Notes: generated by a model not told the origin, from the letters alone. A DNA stretch of 64,000 bases from Noviherbaspirillum aerium (GCF_008929045.1 NZ_VFAH01000020.1:1-64000); one strand, 5' to 3'. Shown: positions 27,713 through 37,156, counted from the stretch's first letter. A program made the numbers and translations.

Positions 27713-28510
27713 GGTCGTCTCCCGGTTTCAATATTCGGTTGCGAGTCCATGGCACGCAGCCATTGCGCAAGCGTCACGTCGTTAATTTGGTATTGGCCCA
27801 CGCCGGCCGTGCCGCCAGTGTTGCAGTTTGCATGTGTACTAAGCGTAGTTTGCTTGGGACCATTCGCGCGCCAGGCGCTCTCTGCTCGCCGTCCGCAGTT
27901 CAAGCAGGCGAATCGCTTTTGCCATAGCTTGTAGTCCAGAGTCTGCGCTGGTGTCGAAGACCATGACCGGGGGGAGCGGCAAGCGATATCAGTTCCGCAA
28001 ACGACGTTCCAACCACGGCTCGCATGTTTCCCGAAGCGGGGCCCCTGAATGGTGTGCGCTGACTCGGCAACATCGTTTTCAATGTCTGGAAACCAAGGAT
28101 ATGAGGTTTCGTCCTGTTTTTGTTTGCGTTGCCGGGCTATCAAGATAATGTCTTTCGACGTGTCAGGTCGTGGTTTCTCGCGTGGAGCGCCATGATACCA
28201 ACGTCCTGATGGTCCTGAAACGTATCATTAAAGCAATTATCGTTACTCGAATGTACTTTACCATGTTTGTCATAGGGAAATAGACCGCGATGGTTATGAT
28301 CGGGCATTGGTACCGGTATTCGCTCGACTCACGTTGACTTATTAGTGGCGGAATTGAGTTAGCACTACGCATGCCCAGCGCAATCAAAATACGCCGTACC
28401 CACCGTCGTTGCCACTGCACGTTCGAAGCTGAGCTTATTTCTGTTTGCCAAGACGCACTTCTTGATTCCGCGCAAAAAAAATCTGTTGCATGGGATTCCT
28501 TTGACAGCAT
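27713..28510. other. 800-bp region without recognised gene
   Basis: Contains the yhaO promoter side and the toxin-antitoxin promoter side. Frames on both strands were checked and look non-coding. TTGACA at 28501-28506 followed 17 bp later by AATACT is a candidate promoter for the toxin gene. Confidence 0.4.
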
Positions 28511-28537
28511 ATGCTTTCTATGGAATACTTGCGCTCC

Positions 28538-28909
28538 ATGACTTGCGAAGTGGAATACATAAATGAGTTCGAAGCGTGGTGGGACAGCCTGAAGGAAGAT
28601 GAACAGGTTTCCATTGCTGCCTCGGTACAACTGTTGGAAGCGGAGGGGCCGCACTTGGGTTACCCGCATACCACAGGCATCACCACGTCCAAGCATGGAC
28701 ACATGCGTGAGCTACGCGTTCAGCATGAGGGGCGACCATACCGCATCTTGTACGCCTTTGATCCGCGCCGCGCCGCCATCCTGCTTTTGGGAGGCGACAA
28801 GACCGGAAACGACCGTTGGTACGATGAAAACGTCCCAGTTGCCGATGTTCTGTACGACGAGCACTTGGAAGCGCTGAAGAAGGAACAACAGAGGAAACGC
28901 CATGGCTAA
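28538..28909 (+). CDS. HigB/RelE-type toxin (Gp49-like)
   Basis: 123 residues from the ATG at 28538 (MTCEVEYINEFEAWWDSLKE); the frame also allows a start at 28511, but that lies inside the best promoter match. Conserved family blocks: LLEAEGPHLGYPHT, MRELRVQHEGRPYRILYAFD (catalytic/basic strand), AAILLLGGDKTGNDRWYDEN. Such toxins are ribosome-dependent mRNA endonucleases. The 3' end overlaps the antitoxin gene by eight bases, giving the reversed toxin-first order of HigBA-type modules. Confidence 0.85.
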   Translation: MTCEVEYINEFEAWWDSLKEDEQVSIAASVQLLEAEGPHLGYPHTTGITTSKHGHMRELRVQHEGRPYRILYAFDPRRAAILLLGGDKTGNDRWYDENVPVADVLYDEHLEALKKEQQRKRHG

Positions 28910-29219
28910 AAAATTCGCAGAATTGCGCGCGAAGCTGTCTCCGCAAGCCCAGCAGCGCGTTCAAGACAAATTCGAGCAGCTGAGGGAGGAGATGCCGCTC
29001 CATGAGCTGCGCCGCGCGCGCGGCCTGTCGCAGAAGGCCTTGGCTGAGGTACTGCATGTCGAGCAGCCGGCCATCGCCAAGATGGAAAAACGCGCCGACA
29101 TGTACATTTCGACCTTGCGCAGTCACATTGAGGCGATGGGTGGTGAGCTGGAGATCGTAGCGAAGTTTCCAGACGGAGCGGTCCGCATCAAAAATTTTGT
29201 CACTCTCGATCAGGCATAA
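28902..29219 (+). CDS. HigA-type antitoxin (XRE family)
   Basis: 105 residues. The HTH_3 domain at about 36-90 (LRRARGLSQKALAEVLHVEQ, then PAIAKMEKRADMYISTLRSH) is classic for XRE antitoxins; the tail MGGELEIVAKFPDGAVRI is a typical ending of this group. AGAGGAAACGCC precedes the ATG. It is expected to bind the toxin and repress the shared promoter upstream. Confidence 0.88.
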   Translation: MAKKFAELRAKLSPQAQQRVQDKFEQLREEMPLHELRRARGLSQKALAEVLHVEQPAIAKMEKRADMYISTLRSHIEAMGGELEIVAKFPDGAVRIKNFVTLDQA

Positions 29220-29465
29220 AACGGTGCCCCGCCGTTCTACGGCAGGACAGGAGCGCAGGGGCACCCCGGGGCATGCGGCCGTCAAGCGCCTCTGAAACAC
29301 GCCTCCTATATCTCCGTCAAAAGCCCTCCGTTGGTCATGCTAGGCTAGTCCATGACAACGCAGACCTGGCCCACATAAGTGCGCGATTGTTCGAACTCTG
29401 AAGCGGCCGCATTGTTCTAGTCGCGGATCCTGACACCGCCCTTCCGCTGTCAGAAACAGGAAACT

Positions 29466-29815
29466 CGTACGCTCAGTCACTGATCGCCGAGGTGGCGCAA
29501 AGCGCGGCTGCTATTGCTAATGCGTCGGGTGGAATCTCCCGTGGCAACAGCAACCTGTCGTCGCGTACGGAGCATCAGGCCGAGTCACTCGAAGAGACGA
29601 CCGCATCCATGGAGGAACCGACCTCGACCACGCGGGCCAGCACGGAGAACGCGCAGCGGGCTAATTGGAGCGCATCGCCAGCGACCAAAGGTACGGTCCT
29701 TGGCGGCAAAGTCGCCTACATACTCTGAGCTCCATCATTGAATCGTCGAGGAAAATTACCGACATCATCAGCGTCATTGACGGTATCGCCTTTCGGACCA
29801 ATATTGCCTGCTCCT
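29466..29815 (+). pseudogene. Methyl-accepting chemotaxis protein fragment
   Basis: The plus strand shows the MCP signalling-domain blocks AEVAQSAAAIANASGGIS, SNLSSRTEHQAESLEETTAS and MEEPTSTTRASTEN, then in another frame SSRKITDIISVIDGIAFRTN. This matches the order in MCP proteins around the hairpin tip, but the frame changes and the sequence ends before the conserved AAVEAARAGE hairpin. No start, membrane or HAMP regions remain. Confidence 0.75.
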
Positions 29816-30063
29816 CGATACGCACCGGGGGTGAAGTGAACTTGTGAAGGCGGAGCGGATGTGGCAAGGATGAACGTATTATTTTGCACACTTTGGCTGC
29901 ACCCAGTATGTCTCCTAGTCCGGCGGCGATGAGGCTCAGCCGACCGATCAAACTTATTGCAATAACGAAATACCGGACCTACAATGACTTGGTTGATTTG
30001 CATGTCATCACAAAACGATCAATGGTGACAGTACCCATCTTCATATACCGTCTGGAGAATAAA

Positions 30064-30351
30064 TTGAATAAATCTGAAATCATCGACAAAGTCGCTGGCG
30101 ACCACGAGTTGACCAAAGTGAAGGCGAAAGAAATCGTGGAGCAGGTATTTGGCTTCGTCGGGACTGACTTGAAAAAAGAAGGCCGTTTCTCTTTCCCTGA
30201 ATTGGGGACTTTTACCGTGTCGCAGCGCGCCGCGCGGACTGGCAGGAACCCTGCAACTGGCGAAACAATCAAGATCAAGGCGTCCAAAAACGTCCGTTTC
30301 AAAGCAGCACCGTCGCTCAAGGAGCTGGTAGCCAAGGTCAAAGTGAAGTAA
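30064..30351 (+). CDS. HU-family DNA-binding protein
   Basis: 95 residues from a TTG start at 30064, with GGAG six bases upstream; longer in-frame starts exist but the HU fold begins exactly here (NKSEIIDKVAGDHELTKVKA). Blocks: KEIVEQVFGFVGTDLKKEGR, FPELGTFTVSQRAARTGRNP (the DNA-wrapping arm with its Pro) and ETIKIKASKNVRFKAAPSLK. The protein is longer and more basic at the C-terminus (KVKVK) than housekeeping HU, suggesting an island-borne variant. A strong terminator follows 9 bases after the stop. Confidence 0.88.
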   Translation: MNKSEIIDKVAGDHELTKVKAKEIVEQVFGFVGTDLKKEGRFSFPELGTFTVSQRAARTGRNPATGETIKIKASKNVRFKAAPSLKELVAKVKVK

Positions 30352-30360
30352 GCCAAAATC

Positions 30361-30386
30361 AGGGCGACACCCGTCGCCCTTCTCTT
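30361..30386 (+). terminator. Rho-independent terminator of the HU gene
   Basis: AGGGCGAC (30361-30368) pairs perfectly with GTCGCCCT (30373-30380) around an ACCC loop and is followed by TCTCTT. It lies directly after the HU stop codon. Confidence 0.8.
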
Positions 30387-30565
30387 CAAGCTGTTCCTTA
30401 TGCGCGCTCCCATTTTGATACGCTGGGACGCCACTCATCGAACCGGCCCACTCGCCTTCTTACTTCGATTAGCTCCGCCGGCAGCTCAATAAGACGCCAC
30501 TGTTTTCCTTACGTTGGATAGGCCAGTCGTGCAGCAAGCTCGTTTTCGTCTAAGCCTGGATCCGT

Positions 30566-31204
30566 TCACGATGGCCATTTCCGAGTCGCGTCAATTCCAC
30601 TCAGATAGCAGGCGATCTTCCATTCGGGCAGCTGTTCGACCGTGATGAAGTAGGACTCGCCTAAAATGCCGGTGATTTGTCGGGCGGATTTGACAGGATT
30701 GCAGCAGGTCGATATCAACTCATAGCTGACTTCATCCAGCAAGGCGATCGCCTGGGGAACATGCAGAATGAACAGTATGCGGGCCCAGGCTCGCACTTCG
30801 CCGTTAGCAAACACTTCCAGGTCGCCATCGAAACCATCGAACACAAGCTGCAATTTCGTCTTGCTGCCGCCCTTCAGGATGTTTGGCATCTCAACTTCGA
30901 CTAGCAGCTGCAACTGGCTGATGATGAGCGCAGACGCTTCGGCCGCCGCATAGGGGTTAGGCTGCCGACAGATCGGCAAGAGAAGAGTCTGCGAGTCTCG
31001 GGGAGGCACCTCGCCGGCGCATGGCAAGTCATCCGGATCACCGATGAGCAGTACGCGGCTGCCGGTCAGTTCCTCGAGCAGGTCGCGTGCCTCGCGCATG
31101 TCGTGCAAAGTTTTTTGATCCAGCATGACGACTTGCTTCCGTTCGCGTCTCTGTCCGTTGGAAGGAGGCAACGCTGCCCCGCTGTGCTGCTGCTTGCTTT
31201 TCAT
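30566..31204 (-). CDS. Hypothetical protein (212 aa)
   Basis: The best start is ATG at 31204 (MKSKQQHSGAALPPSNGQRR), preceded by GGAAG; the frame stays open to 31285. No family recognised. A basic N-terminus (QRRERKQVV) precedes mixed alpha/beta sequence (RVLLIGDPDDLPC, KLQLVFDGFDGDLEVFANGE, RAWARILFILHVPQAIALLD) and a C-terminal ESYFITVEQLPEWKIACYLS. Upstream bases and first residues resemble those of the next minus-strand gene at 32803. Same orientation as that gene with a gap of about 400 bp. Confidence 0.65.
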   Translation of the reverse strand: MKSKQQHSGAALPPSNGQRRERKQVVMLDQKTLHDMREARDLLEELTGSRVLLIGDPDDLPCAGEVPPRDSQTLLLPICRQPNPYAAAEASALIISQLQLLVEVEMPNILKGGSKTKLQLVFDGFDGDLEVFANGEVRAWARILFILHVPQAIALLDEVSYELISTCCNPVKSARQITGILGESYFITVEQLPEWKIACYLSGIDATRKWPS

Positions 31205-31606
31205 GTAAATTTCTTCCTTAATCAATGCGCTCAGCAAACGCGTACACTGCAAACAAAGGCTGCACGACGCAGCGTGGCATTCCATCCTGTGTCGTTCATG
31301 CCTGCGGTCGGCTCAGATGCATCGGCTGCTGCCTTCTGAACCGTTTTCACTTGTGACTGATGCAGATACACGTGCCCCAGCCGCGCGAACGGTTTGGCCG
31401 TATCGACTTTCTATTCACATCCTTGGAATACAGCGTAAGGACTATCTGCTGGTCCGTGGCTCGGTTTCGCGAGCAAAATCCGAGAATATTTTGGATATCT
31501 TCGGATTTCTGCGCGGAAGACCCTGGCGTGCTATCCCTAGTCGTGCGCAGCCGCGGCTAGCCGACTCCGTACCCCGGTCTGTCCGGTCCGACGCAATGGA
31601 TGGCTG
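31205..31606. other. 400-bp gap between two hypothetical minus-strand genes
   Basis: No supported gene or repeat. It should contain the promoter of the gene starting at 31204. Confidence 0.35.
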
Positions 31607-32803
31607 CTACCAGCCGGGGTCAAGTGCGTCAGCGACATCACGTGACTCGTCAGGCACGGCATCATCCTGAGCGGCATGGGGCTTGGAACCGGAGCCAATC
31701 GCATAGATCTTGTGTACGTGTCCATTCGTACTCGTGCCGACAGTGGTGTTATTGACCCAGACCCGCCTTCCAGTCCCTAGCATCCTCCAATGCCCGCGAC
31801 GCAGGTGCATGCGCGGCGACAGCCGGCTGGCGGCACCAGATGAATTGTCGTCAAGCGGTGCCTGCTTTCCATTTGCTCGCATCGGAATAACGTACAGTTC
31901 CCGGTAGATGTCGAATGGTGTCTTTCCCTGATTTCGTCGCTTGCGGTTTAGCTTGGAAGAGCATGTCCTTGCCGTGGCTACCGCCACTTCAACGTTCGTG
32001 CATGACAGAGCAAGCAAGAACTGCAGCGTCGCCCGTACATCATCTGCAACATCTCTCACAAACCCTTTCAATGCAGTTTGCCCAAATGCGCATAGCTGCA
32101 TCTCGCCGGCAAACGGAAGTAACAGCCCCGTCGCAACGTGCAGGTCACCGACTATCAGCGCCGGCCCAGGGAACTGGTCGCGAAACACCTGGCACCGCGG
32201 GATCATTGCGAACGACGTTCCGACAATCCATTCAAGGCTATCGACCCGCTTGCCCAGTACACTTCGCAAATGATCAAGCTGATGATCGGACGACCATACC
32301 GGCACCACAATCAATCCGCCCTGCTCGTAAAATCCAGGTACTGCAGCCACCCAGGATTCGAGAACCGAAGCGTTACCGGCACCAGGCGGTATGTCAAGAA
32401 CGAGCGTCACGCGGCGCCCGGAGCGCGCGGACCCCGCATGCCGCAAGCGTTGTTTGTCGTACGCGTACGTGTATTCCAGGACGGTGGCCGGATACGGCAA
32501 TCGCAATAGGCCGAGGTCATCGGCTGCAAACCGCAGTTCTGTGGCGCCCAAGCCCAGCAAGTCACCCGCGTCAGGCAAGCGAAATTTCACACCCCCGAGC
32601 AGTTGTTTGATCACGTACTCTACGTTCTGCGTTTCGTGCAGCAGGCCGTTTGCGGCAAGGCCTTCAGCGCTGCGTTTCAGGCAGTCGACTGCGTGCGCGG
32701 TGTAATGGGTGACCGCGGTACCAGAAAACGGCGTTGCCTGTTCTAACGACGGGGCGCCCCGTGACCTGTCGGTAGCACCGCCGTGTTTCTTCTTTCGCTT
32801 CAT
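31607..32803 (-). CDS. Hypothetical protein (398 aa), phage/island-type
   Basis: The start at 32803 (MKRKKKHGGATDRSRGAPSL) has a GAGGAAAG ribosome binding site; the frame extends to 33037 without one. The middle region has regular beta-rich segments (LVLDIPPGAGNASVLESWVA, QGGLIVVPVWSSDHQLDHLR, DVRATLQFLLALSCTNVEVA). The C-terminus HLRRGHWRMLGTGRRVWVNN followed by a GHVHKIYAI element is a block I associate with uncharacterised phage and island proteins. No catalytic motif found. Confidence 0.68.
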   Translation of the reverse strand: MKRKKKHGGATDRSRGAPSLEQATPFSGTAVTHYTAHAVDCLKRSAEGLAANGLLHETQNVEYVIKQLLGGVKFRLPDAGDLLGLGATELRFAADDLGLLRLPYPATVLEYTYAYDKQRLRHAGSARSGRRVTLVLDIPPGAGNASVLESWVAAVPGFYEQGGLIVVPVWSSDHQLDHLRSVLGKRVDSLEWIVGTSFAMIPRCQVFRDQFPGPALIVGDLHVATGLLLPFAGEMQLCAFGQTALKGFVRDVADDVRATLQFLLALSCTNVEVAVATARTCSSKLNRKRRNQGKTPFDIYRELYVIPMRANGKQAPLDDNSSGAASRLSPRMHLRRGHWRMLGTGRRVWVNNTTVGTSTNGHVHKIYAIGSGSKPHAAQDDAVPDESRDVADALDPGW

Positions 32804-33895
32804 ACTTTCCTCGTTAATGAACGTGTTGCTGATGCGCTGGCAAAGCGGATCGACAGAAGCACACCTATCCATCAGATCAACACAACACTGTCGTCGAATT
32901 GCGCTGAGAAAGACGTCCCATGCGTGGCATGACAGATAAGCTTGCCGGTACGGCACACGTTCCATCGGCATCACAAGAAACGATTCGCGCGGCGAATACT
33001 CACCGTTACGCATCCGGCCTTGCCGCGATGCGAGCAATAAGGTACCCTTAGGCGCGAGTGTCCTCCCAAGCCTTGTTTAGCAAGGCGAGCATTGACGAAT
33101 CCATTATCGAGACGTAAACTCCGGCGTGTGCCTCCCCCTGAGTCCTCGTCATCCATGACGGACCCGACATCACAACAGCATCAGTCATCCGAAAATCTGA
33201 CATGCCTGTCGACGGCAATCTGATCTTCAGTTGTTGAGGGCTACTGGTTTCGCATAGGCGATCCTCCATCTAGTTTCATGGCCCGGACTGAACGCAGTCC
33301 ACGGCGGCACTGCCGTACCGATGCCGCCGTGCACCGCTATGCATCAGTACTTCGGGAATATTCTTGCACAGTCGAGTCGCAAGCCAACACTATTTCAGGT
33401 CAGTACGTCAGGCGTCTATGCGCCGCCCTTATTATCTGACCTACTCCAAAAGCATTGTGGCATACCGCACTTCTCTGACTGCAGCAAATCGGCGCCGTAG
33501 TATCTATCGCGGTAAAGCGTTCTCAAGGCAAGGCCAACGCATGCCTTCGCAACGGCTGTGCCGTCCTCTGATAGCCGACCACTATTTCCTCCCTTGCCAT
33601 CGGCGCCAGCAGTTCAAGCGACTCCTCGCGGCCGCGTGCCGTAGCAGCGTGGCCATGGGTCGCACTGCGACTTCCCCATGCCGCACGGCGTCGGGTGTCC
33701 TGCCAGCTTAATCACGTGGTTCATACGAATGCCTCCAGGAGTGCCGCTACGCATCGACAGGTAGGGTCGTGTGTTTTTGACTTGACGTATTGAGGTTCAT
33801 GAATAAACTGCAGAGCGTCTAGTGACGTCAATTCTGCCTTCCGGCAGGCCCGACTCAACACGCCCTGCATCTTATTAATTAACTGTGAGGATCGT
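32804..33895. other. About 1.1 kb without recognised gene
   Basis: Lies between divergently oriented genes (31607-32803 leftward, 33896 rightward), so promoters in both directions are expected. Several frames exist on both strands, but none has a ribosome binding site plus a recognisable protein pattern. Confidence 0.4.
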
Positions 33896-35110
33896 ATGCA
33901 CCGTCCGCAGTCGCGCCCTCTTCCCCGTTCCCTGGACCTGCCCTTTAATGCCGACGATGTCGACGACGACATTCCGTTTGATTGGGAGCCCGAGGTGGAA
34001 ACGGACAGCAGCGATACGAGCGGCCAAGAACCCATTGAATCGGCCGCTTCTCATTTCCCCCCCTCGAACGAAAAAGACAAAATGCATCACACGCCCTTGC
34101 AACAGGGAGAAGGCTCGTCGCTGTGGGAACCGTTACGCGATGATGCGCCGCAGGTCGAGCTGTATTGTCTGGACGACCTGCAAGCGTTGCGCACAGCCCG
34201 CGAAACAATGAAAGAACGTGACGACCAGGATCGCATGGATTGTCTGATCACGCATTTGACGTCGCGTGGCCCATGGCGTGACCTTGTGACCCTGCCGAAG
34301 GACTGGGAGAGCCGACTCGATGACTTGGAGCGGACGATGCCCAACTTCGGTGAAGTCATTGACGTGCTACGCAGCGGATTGATCATGCAGGCATTCGGCA
34401 ATCACAGTATCCACTTCGATCCGCTGCTAATCGTCGGAAAACCCGGGCTTGGGAAGACTCTATTTTGCGATACGCTCACCCAACTGCTCGGCCTGCCGTT
34501 GAACGTCGTTCGTCTCGCGGATGCTCAGTCCAACGCAACGCTCTCGGGATCCGAACAACACTGGTCAAACAGTAAGCCCGGAATTTTGTTTGATGCTTTA
34601 GTCTACGGCAAGCATGGCAATCCACTGTTTTTTATTGATGAAATAGACAAGGCTGGTAGCGCATCATCGCCTTATTACGACCCAACCACGGGCCTGATTA
34701 CCATGCTCGAGCCCGGCACGGCCAAATCCTTCACCGACCTCTGCGTCAGACAGTTGCGCCTTGACGCCAGCCTGGTCTGCTACATAGCAGCGGCGAATGA
34801 TCTTACCCGCATTTCGGAGCCGATCCAAAGCTGCTTCCGGATCGTGGAAGTGCCGCTACCGACGCCAGAGCAGTCGTTGCAGATTGCGGCGATGCTGGTG
34901 AAGACGCTGGTGCGCGAGTGTTTGAAAGGACAATTGACGATGCACTTTACCGAAGCTGCGCTGGCGCGGTTGTCCGTGGAGCCGCCGCGGCGCATGCGCA
35001 TCCTCGGCAAAGAAGCGCTTGGCCGGGCGCTGCGTGCCAGGCGCAACACCGTATATCCAGAAGACATTCGTACTGAATCCACCACGGTCCGCTCGATGGG
35101 CTTCGTCTGA
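33896..35110 (+). CDS. Lon-like AAA ATPase without recognised protease domain
   Basis: 404 residues, ATG preceded by GAGG. The N-terminal 80 residues are acidic and low-complexity. The AAA core follows: Walker A GKPGLGKTL at 181-189, Walker B LFFIDEID at 244-251, a sensor-1 Asn in CYIAAANDLTR, arginine-finger region ISEPIQSCFRIVEVPLP, and sensor-2-like PRRMRILGKEALGRALRARR near the end. The order resembles the AAA part of Lon, but no Ser-Lys protease domain follows; the protein ends 25 residues later. A truncated paralogue is at 38042-38443. The gene ends 40 bp before tRNA-Pro. Confidence 0.82.
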   Translation: MHRPQSRPLPRSLDLPFNADDVDDDIPFDWEPEVETDSSDTSGQEPIESAASHFPPSNEKDKMHHTPLQQGEGSSLWEPLRDDAPQVELYCLDDLQALRTARETMKERDDQDRMDCLITHLTSRGPWRDLVTLPKDWESRLDDLERTMPNFGEVIDVLRSGLIMQAFGNHSIHFDPLLIVGKPGLGKTLFCDTLTQLLGLPLNVVRLADAQSNATLSGSEQHWSNSKPGILFDALVYGKHGNPLFFIDEIDKAGSASSPYYDPTTGLITMLEPGTAKSFTDLCVRQLRLDASLVCYIAAANDLTRISEPIQSCFRIVEVPLPTPEQSLQIAAMLVKTLVRECLKGQLTMHFTEAALARLSVEPPRRMRILGKEALGRALRARRNTVYPEDIRTESTTVRSMGFV

Positions 35111-35149
35111 ATCGTCAGCCTTAAAAGGCCATCATTCTCTGGGTAAAAC

Positions 35150-35226
35150 TGGTCGGGGCGACACGATTCGAACGTGCGACCACCTGATCCCAAATCAGGT
35201 GCGCTACCAGGCTGCGCTACGCCCCG
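35150..35226 (-). tRNA. tRNA-Pro (anticodon UGG)
   Basis: On the minus strand a 77-nt cloverleaf is readable: acceptor CGGGGCG/CGCCCCG, D-arm GCGCAGCCTGGTAGCGC, anticodon stem CCTGA/TCAGG with loop TTTGGGA (anticodon TGG), T-arm with GTTCGAATC, discriminator A and encoded CCA at 35150-35152. tRNA genes of this type often serve as integration sites; no duplicated 3' end was found within the window. Confidence 0.95.
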
Positions 35227-35547
35227 AGGACCGGCAATGTAACGCAAGGAAGCATCAGACGTCAACTGGCAAACATGCTGAACGCGATCGGCTTAAGACC
35301 GGCCTTTTGAAACCCCCTTTAAAAAGACAAAACTCTTCTTCAGCCAGTTTTCTACAACCAGTAATTCAATGGCGCGCCCGGTAAGCTGCAATCTCCTGTT
35401 CACAAGATTTTTTGTGAATCTGTTACCGATACAATGTAATGGTTAAATGGCTTTCGCCTAAGCCACTCGTATGCAACGCAAAATCAAGTTGGTATGAGGG
35501 ACGAAGGCTGAGTTGTCTATCACCGGTACTCATCCAGTGGAGGCTCT
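35227..35547. other. 320-bp region upstream of the tRNA and of a hypothetical gene
   Basis: Must contain the tRNA-Pro promoter (leftward) and the promoter of the gene at 35548 (rightward). No other structure recognised. Confidence 0.35.
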
Positions 35548-36117
35548 ATGCTTGAAAAAAGCCAGTCAGCGCAAGATCAATGCAATGAAACGTCGCAGCA
35601 GTTCCCGTCAGGTGGAGCCGCCAGTCGTACACAAGCTTACATACGTTTCATCAACGCACTTCATGATTCACGTAGCAAGTGGTCAGTGCCAGCTATCGAA
35701 TTTTATGTCTCCCACTTAATGACAGGAATACAGCCGGACGATTGGCAGACTGTGCTCCGGTGGGACCTCGACGGCCAGCCTGGATTGTGGGTCTTCCCTA
35801 TCCCCGATAGCCACGCACCAAGCACGCACAGGCGCAAGTCTGTGCTATTCACTGGATATGACACCGCTCTGGTGGATTTGATAGACCGGCATATTGATCG
35901 AGTGCGACGCTGCGAAACGGACGAAGCGTTTCAGGTTTTCTACACTGCCTGCAAGCGGATCATACAGGCAGTTGCGTCACGCAGCGTTCCTGCCGCATAC
36001 AAGTTGCCAAGCCTCGACAACAAAACCATCGCGCTTTCAATGTTGCAACGGCAAGCAATCGCAAGCACCGCCTGCAATCTGCTGAAAGATTCGGAGTTAT
36101 GCCCCCCTGCCGATTGA
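35548..36117 (+). CDS. Hypothetical protein (189 aa)
   Basis: Preceded by GGAGG four bases before the ATG, so well supported as a gene. Mostly helical with aromatic-rich middle (DWQTVLRWDLDGQPGLWVFP) and a C-terminal helical part (VFYTACKRIIQAVASRSVPA). No known domain. It faces a gene on the opposite strand ending at 36233. Confidence 0.65.
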   Translation: MLEKSQSAQDQCNETSQQFPSGGAASRTQAYIRFINALHDSRSKWSVPAIEFYVSHLMTGIQPDDWQTVLRWDLDGQPGLWVFPIPDSHAPSTHRRKSVLFTGYDTALVDLIDRHIDRVRRCETDEAFQVFYTACKRIIQAVASRSVPAAYKLPSLDNKTIALSMLQRQAIASTACNLLKDSELCPPAD

Positions 36118-36232
36118 AAAATCTATATTTGGCAATAACGGCGGTCCTGCTCCTTCTGGTACGCAGGGCACAAGCTGTTGTGAACCTGACCGCTGTAAAA
36201 ACGGGCCGAACTGCATGCGTAAACAGATGCAG

Positions 36233-37156
36233 CTATATACCCGATTGCTCAAGCAGGTTACGTGCGTCTGATATCAGGTCATCACGCACCGGGTCAGTCT
36301 TGTCACCTGTAACTAGTTTTAAATAACCGGTTAGGTCGCGGACCAGCTTTCCGAGCGCACACAGCTTCTCCTCGCTGACTCTTTCCCGCTCGTGCTCCGT
36401 CGTCTGAAGCCGCGCGATTGCGATCAGTTGAAGCACCCGCTCCGGGTCCACCAAGTGCGTGTACGCACTGCGCCAGTGCGGATCCTGCTCCATGCTTTCA
36501 ATGGCATCAACGCATGCACCTGCCATCATGTCGATATCGTTCATCTTGAAGTCGTTCGCCATACGCGTGAATCCTTTTCTATCTCTACACAAAATCTGTG
36601 GATAACCGTGTGGGCAACATACTATTGCGACTTTAGGACTGAGCGCACATGCGGCTTGACTATAGATTGCATAAAAATTGTGCAGCACTAACGCACCCTG
36701 GAAAGCTATGCGTACGCCGGGCCATGTTTGTAGCCAAGCGCGAGCCGACATTGGCAGTCCAAAGACGTTGTCGAAGGCCCAGTTGAACACGACGGTATAG
36801 CAGAGGAAGAAAGCAGCAAGTCCTAGATTCATCATCAATGCCTGGAACAGGCTCACATGCAACCACCAGGCGCTCAAAGGTACCAAAATCATGAGCAGAC
36901 CACCTTCAAAGCCTATCGCATGTCCGATGCGACGCTTGATGCTTCGACCGCGTTTGCTTTGGCGAGACTCCCATGCCTCAAATACTGTGGTGTAGAACCA
37001 GTTCCAAATCACCGCGATTGCAGAGGTGGCGATCGATAGGATGGCTACTGACTTCAGGCTGCTTTGGGACGCTGCGGCAAAGCTCACGCCGCAGATCGCA
37101 ATGGCGATCGCTTCATAAATCCCGATATAGACGATTTTGCGCTTATAACCCTGCAC
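36233..37156 (-). CDS. PACE-type transporter N-terminus fused to a hypothetical C-terminal protein
   Basis: 307 residues. Residues 1-135 form a complete PACE (AceI-like) transporter: four membrane helices in two tandem BTP repeats, the essential acidic residue Glu15 in GIYEAIA, WNWFYTTVFEAWESRQ, GFEGGLLMILVPLSAWWL, and FNWAFDNVFGLP. Normal PACE proteins end about ten residues later. Here the frame runs on through unrelated sequence (140-198) into a helical hypothetical protein starting at Met199, MANDFKMNDIDMMAGACVDA. That internal ATG (36562) has AAAGGA upstream, so the C-terminal 109 residues are probably an independent gene (36233-36562) and the fusion results from a deletion that removed the transporter stop. 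Confidence 0.75.
   Translation of the reverse strand: MQGYKRKIVYIGIYEAIAIAICGVSFAAASQSSLKSVAILSIATSAIAVIWNWFYTTVFEAWESRQSKRGRSIKRRIGHAIGFEGGLLMILVPLSAWWLHVSLFQALMMNLGLAAFFLCYTVVFNWAFDNVFGLPMSARAWLQTWPGVRIAFQGALVLHNFYAIYSQAACALSPKVAIVCCPHGYPQILCRDRKGFTRMANDFKMNDIDMMAGACVDAIESMEQDPHWRSAYTHLVDPERVLQLIAIARLQTTEHERERVSEEKLCALGKLVRDLTGYLKLVTGDKTDPVRDDLISDARNLLEQSGI

Noticed and set aside
27709-28702. Two minus-strand frames of 144 and 179 codons
   Set aside because: No ribosome binding site, odd composition and no family pattern; the second overlaps the HigB-like toxin gene in antisense.
33896-35110. A functional Lon protease
   Set aside because: The product ends soon after the AAA lid; there is no Ser-Lys catalytic dyad domain.
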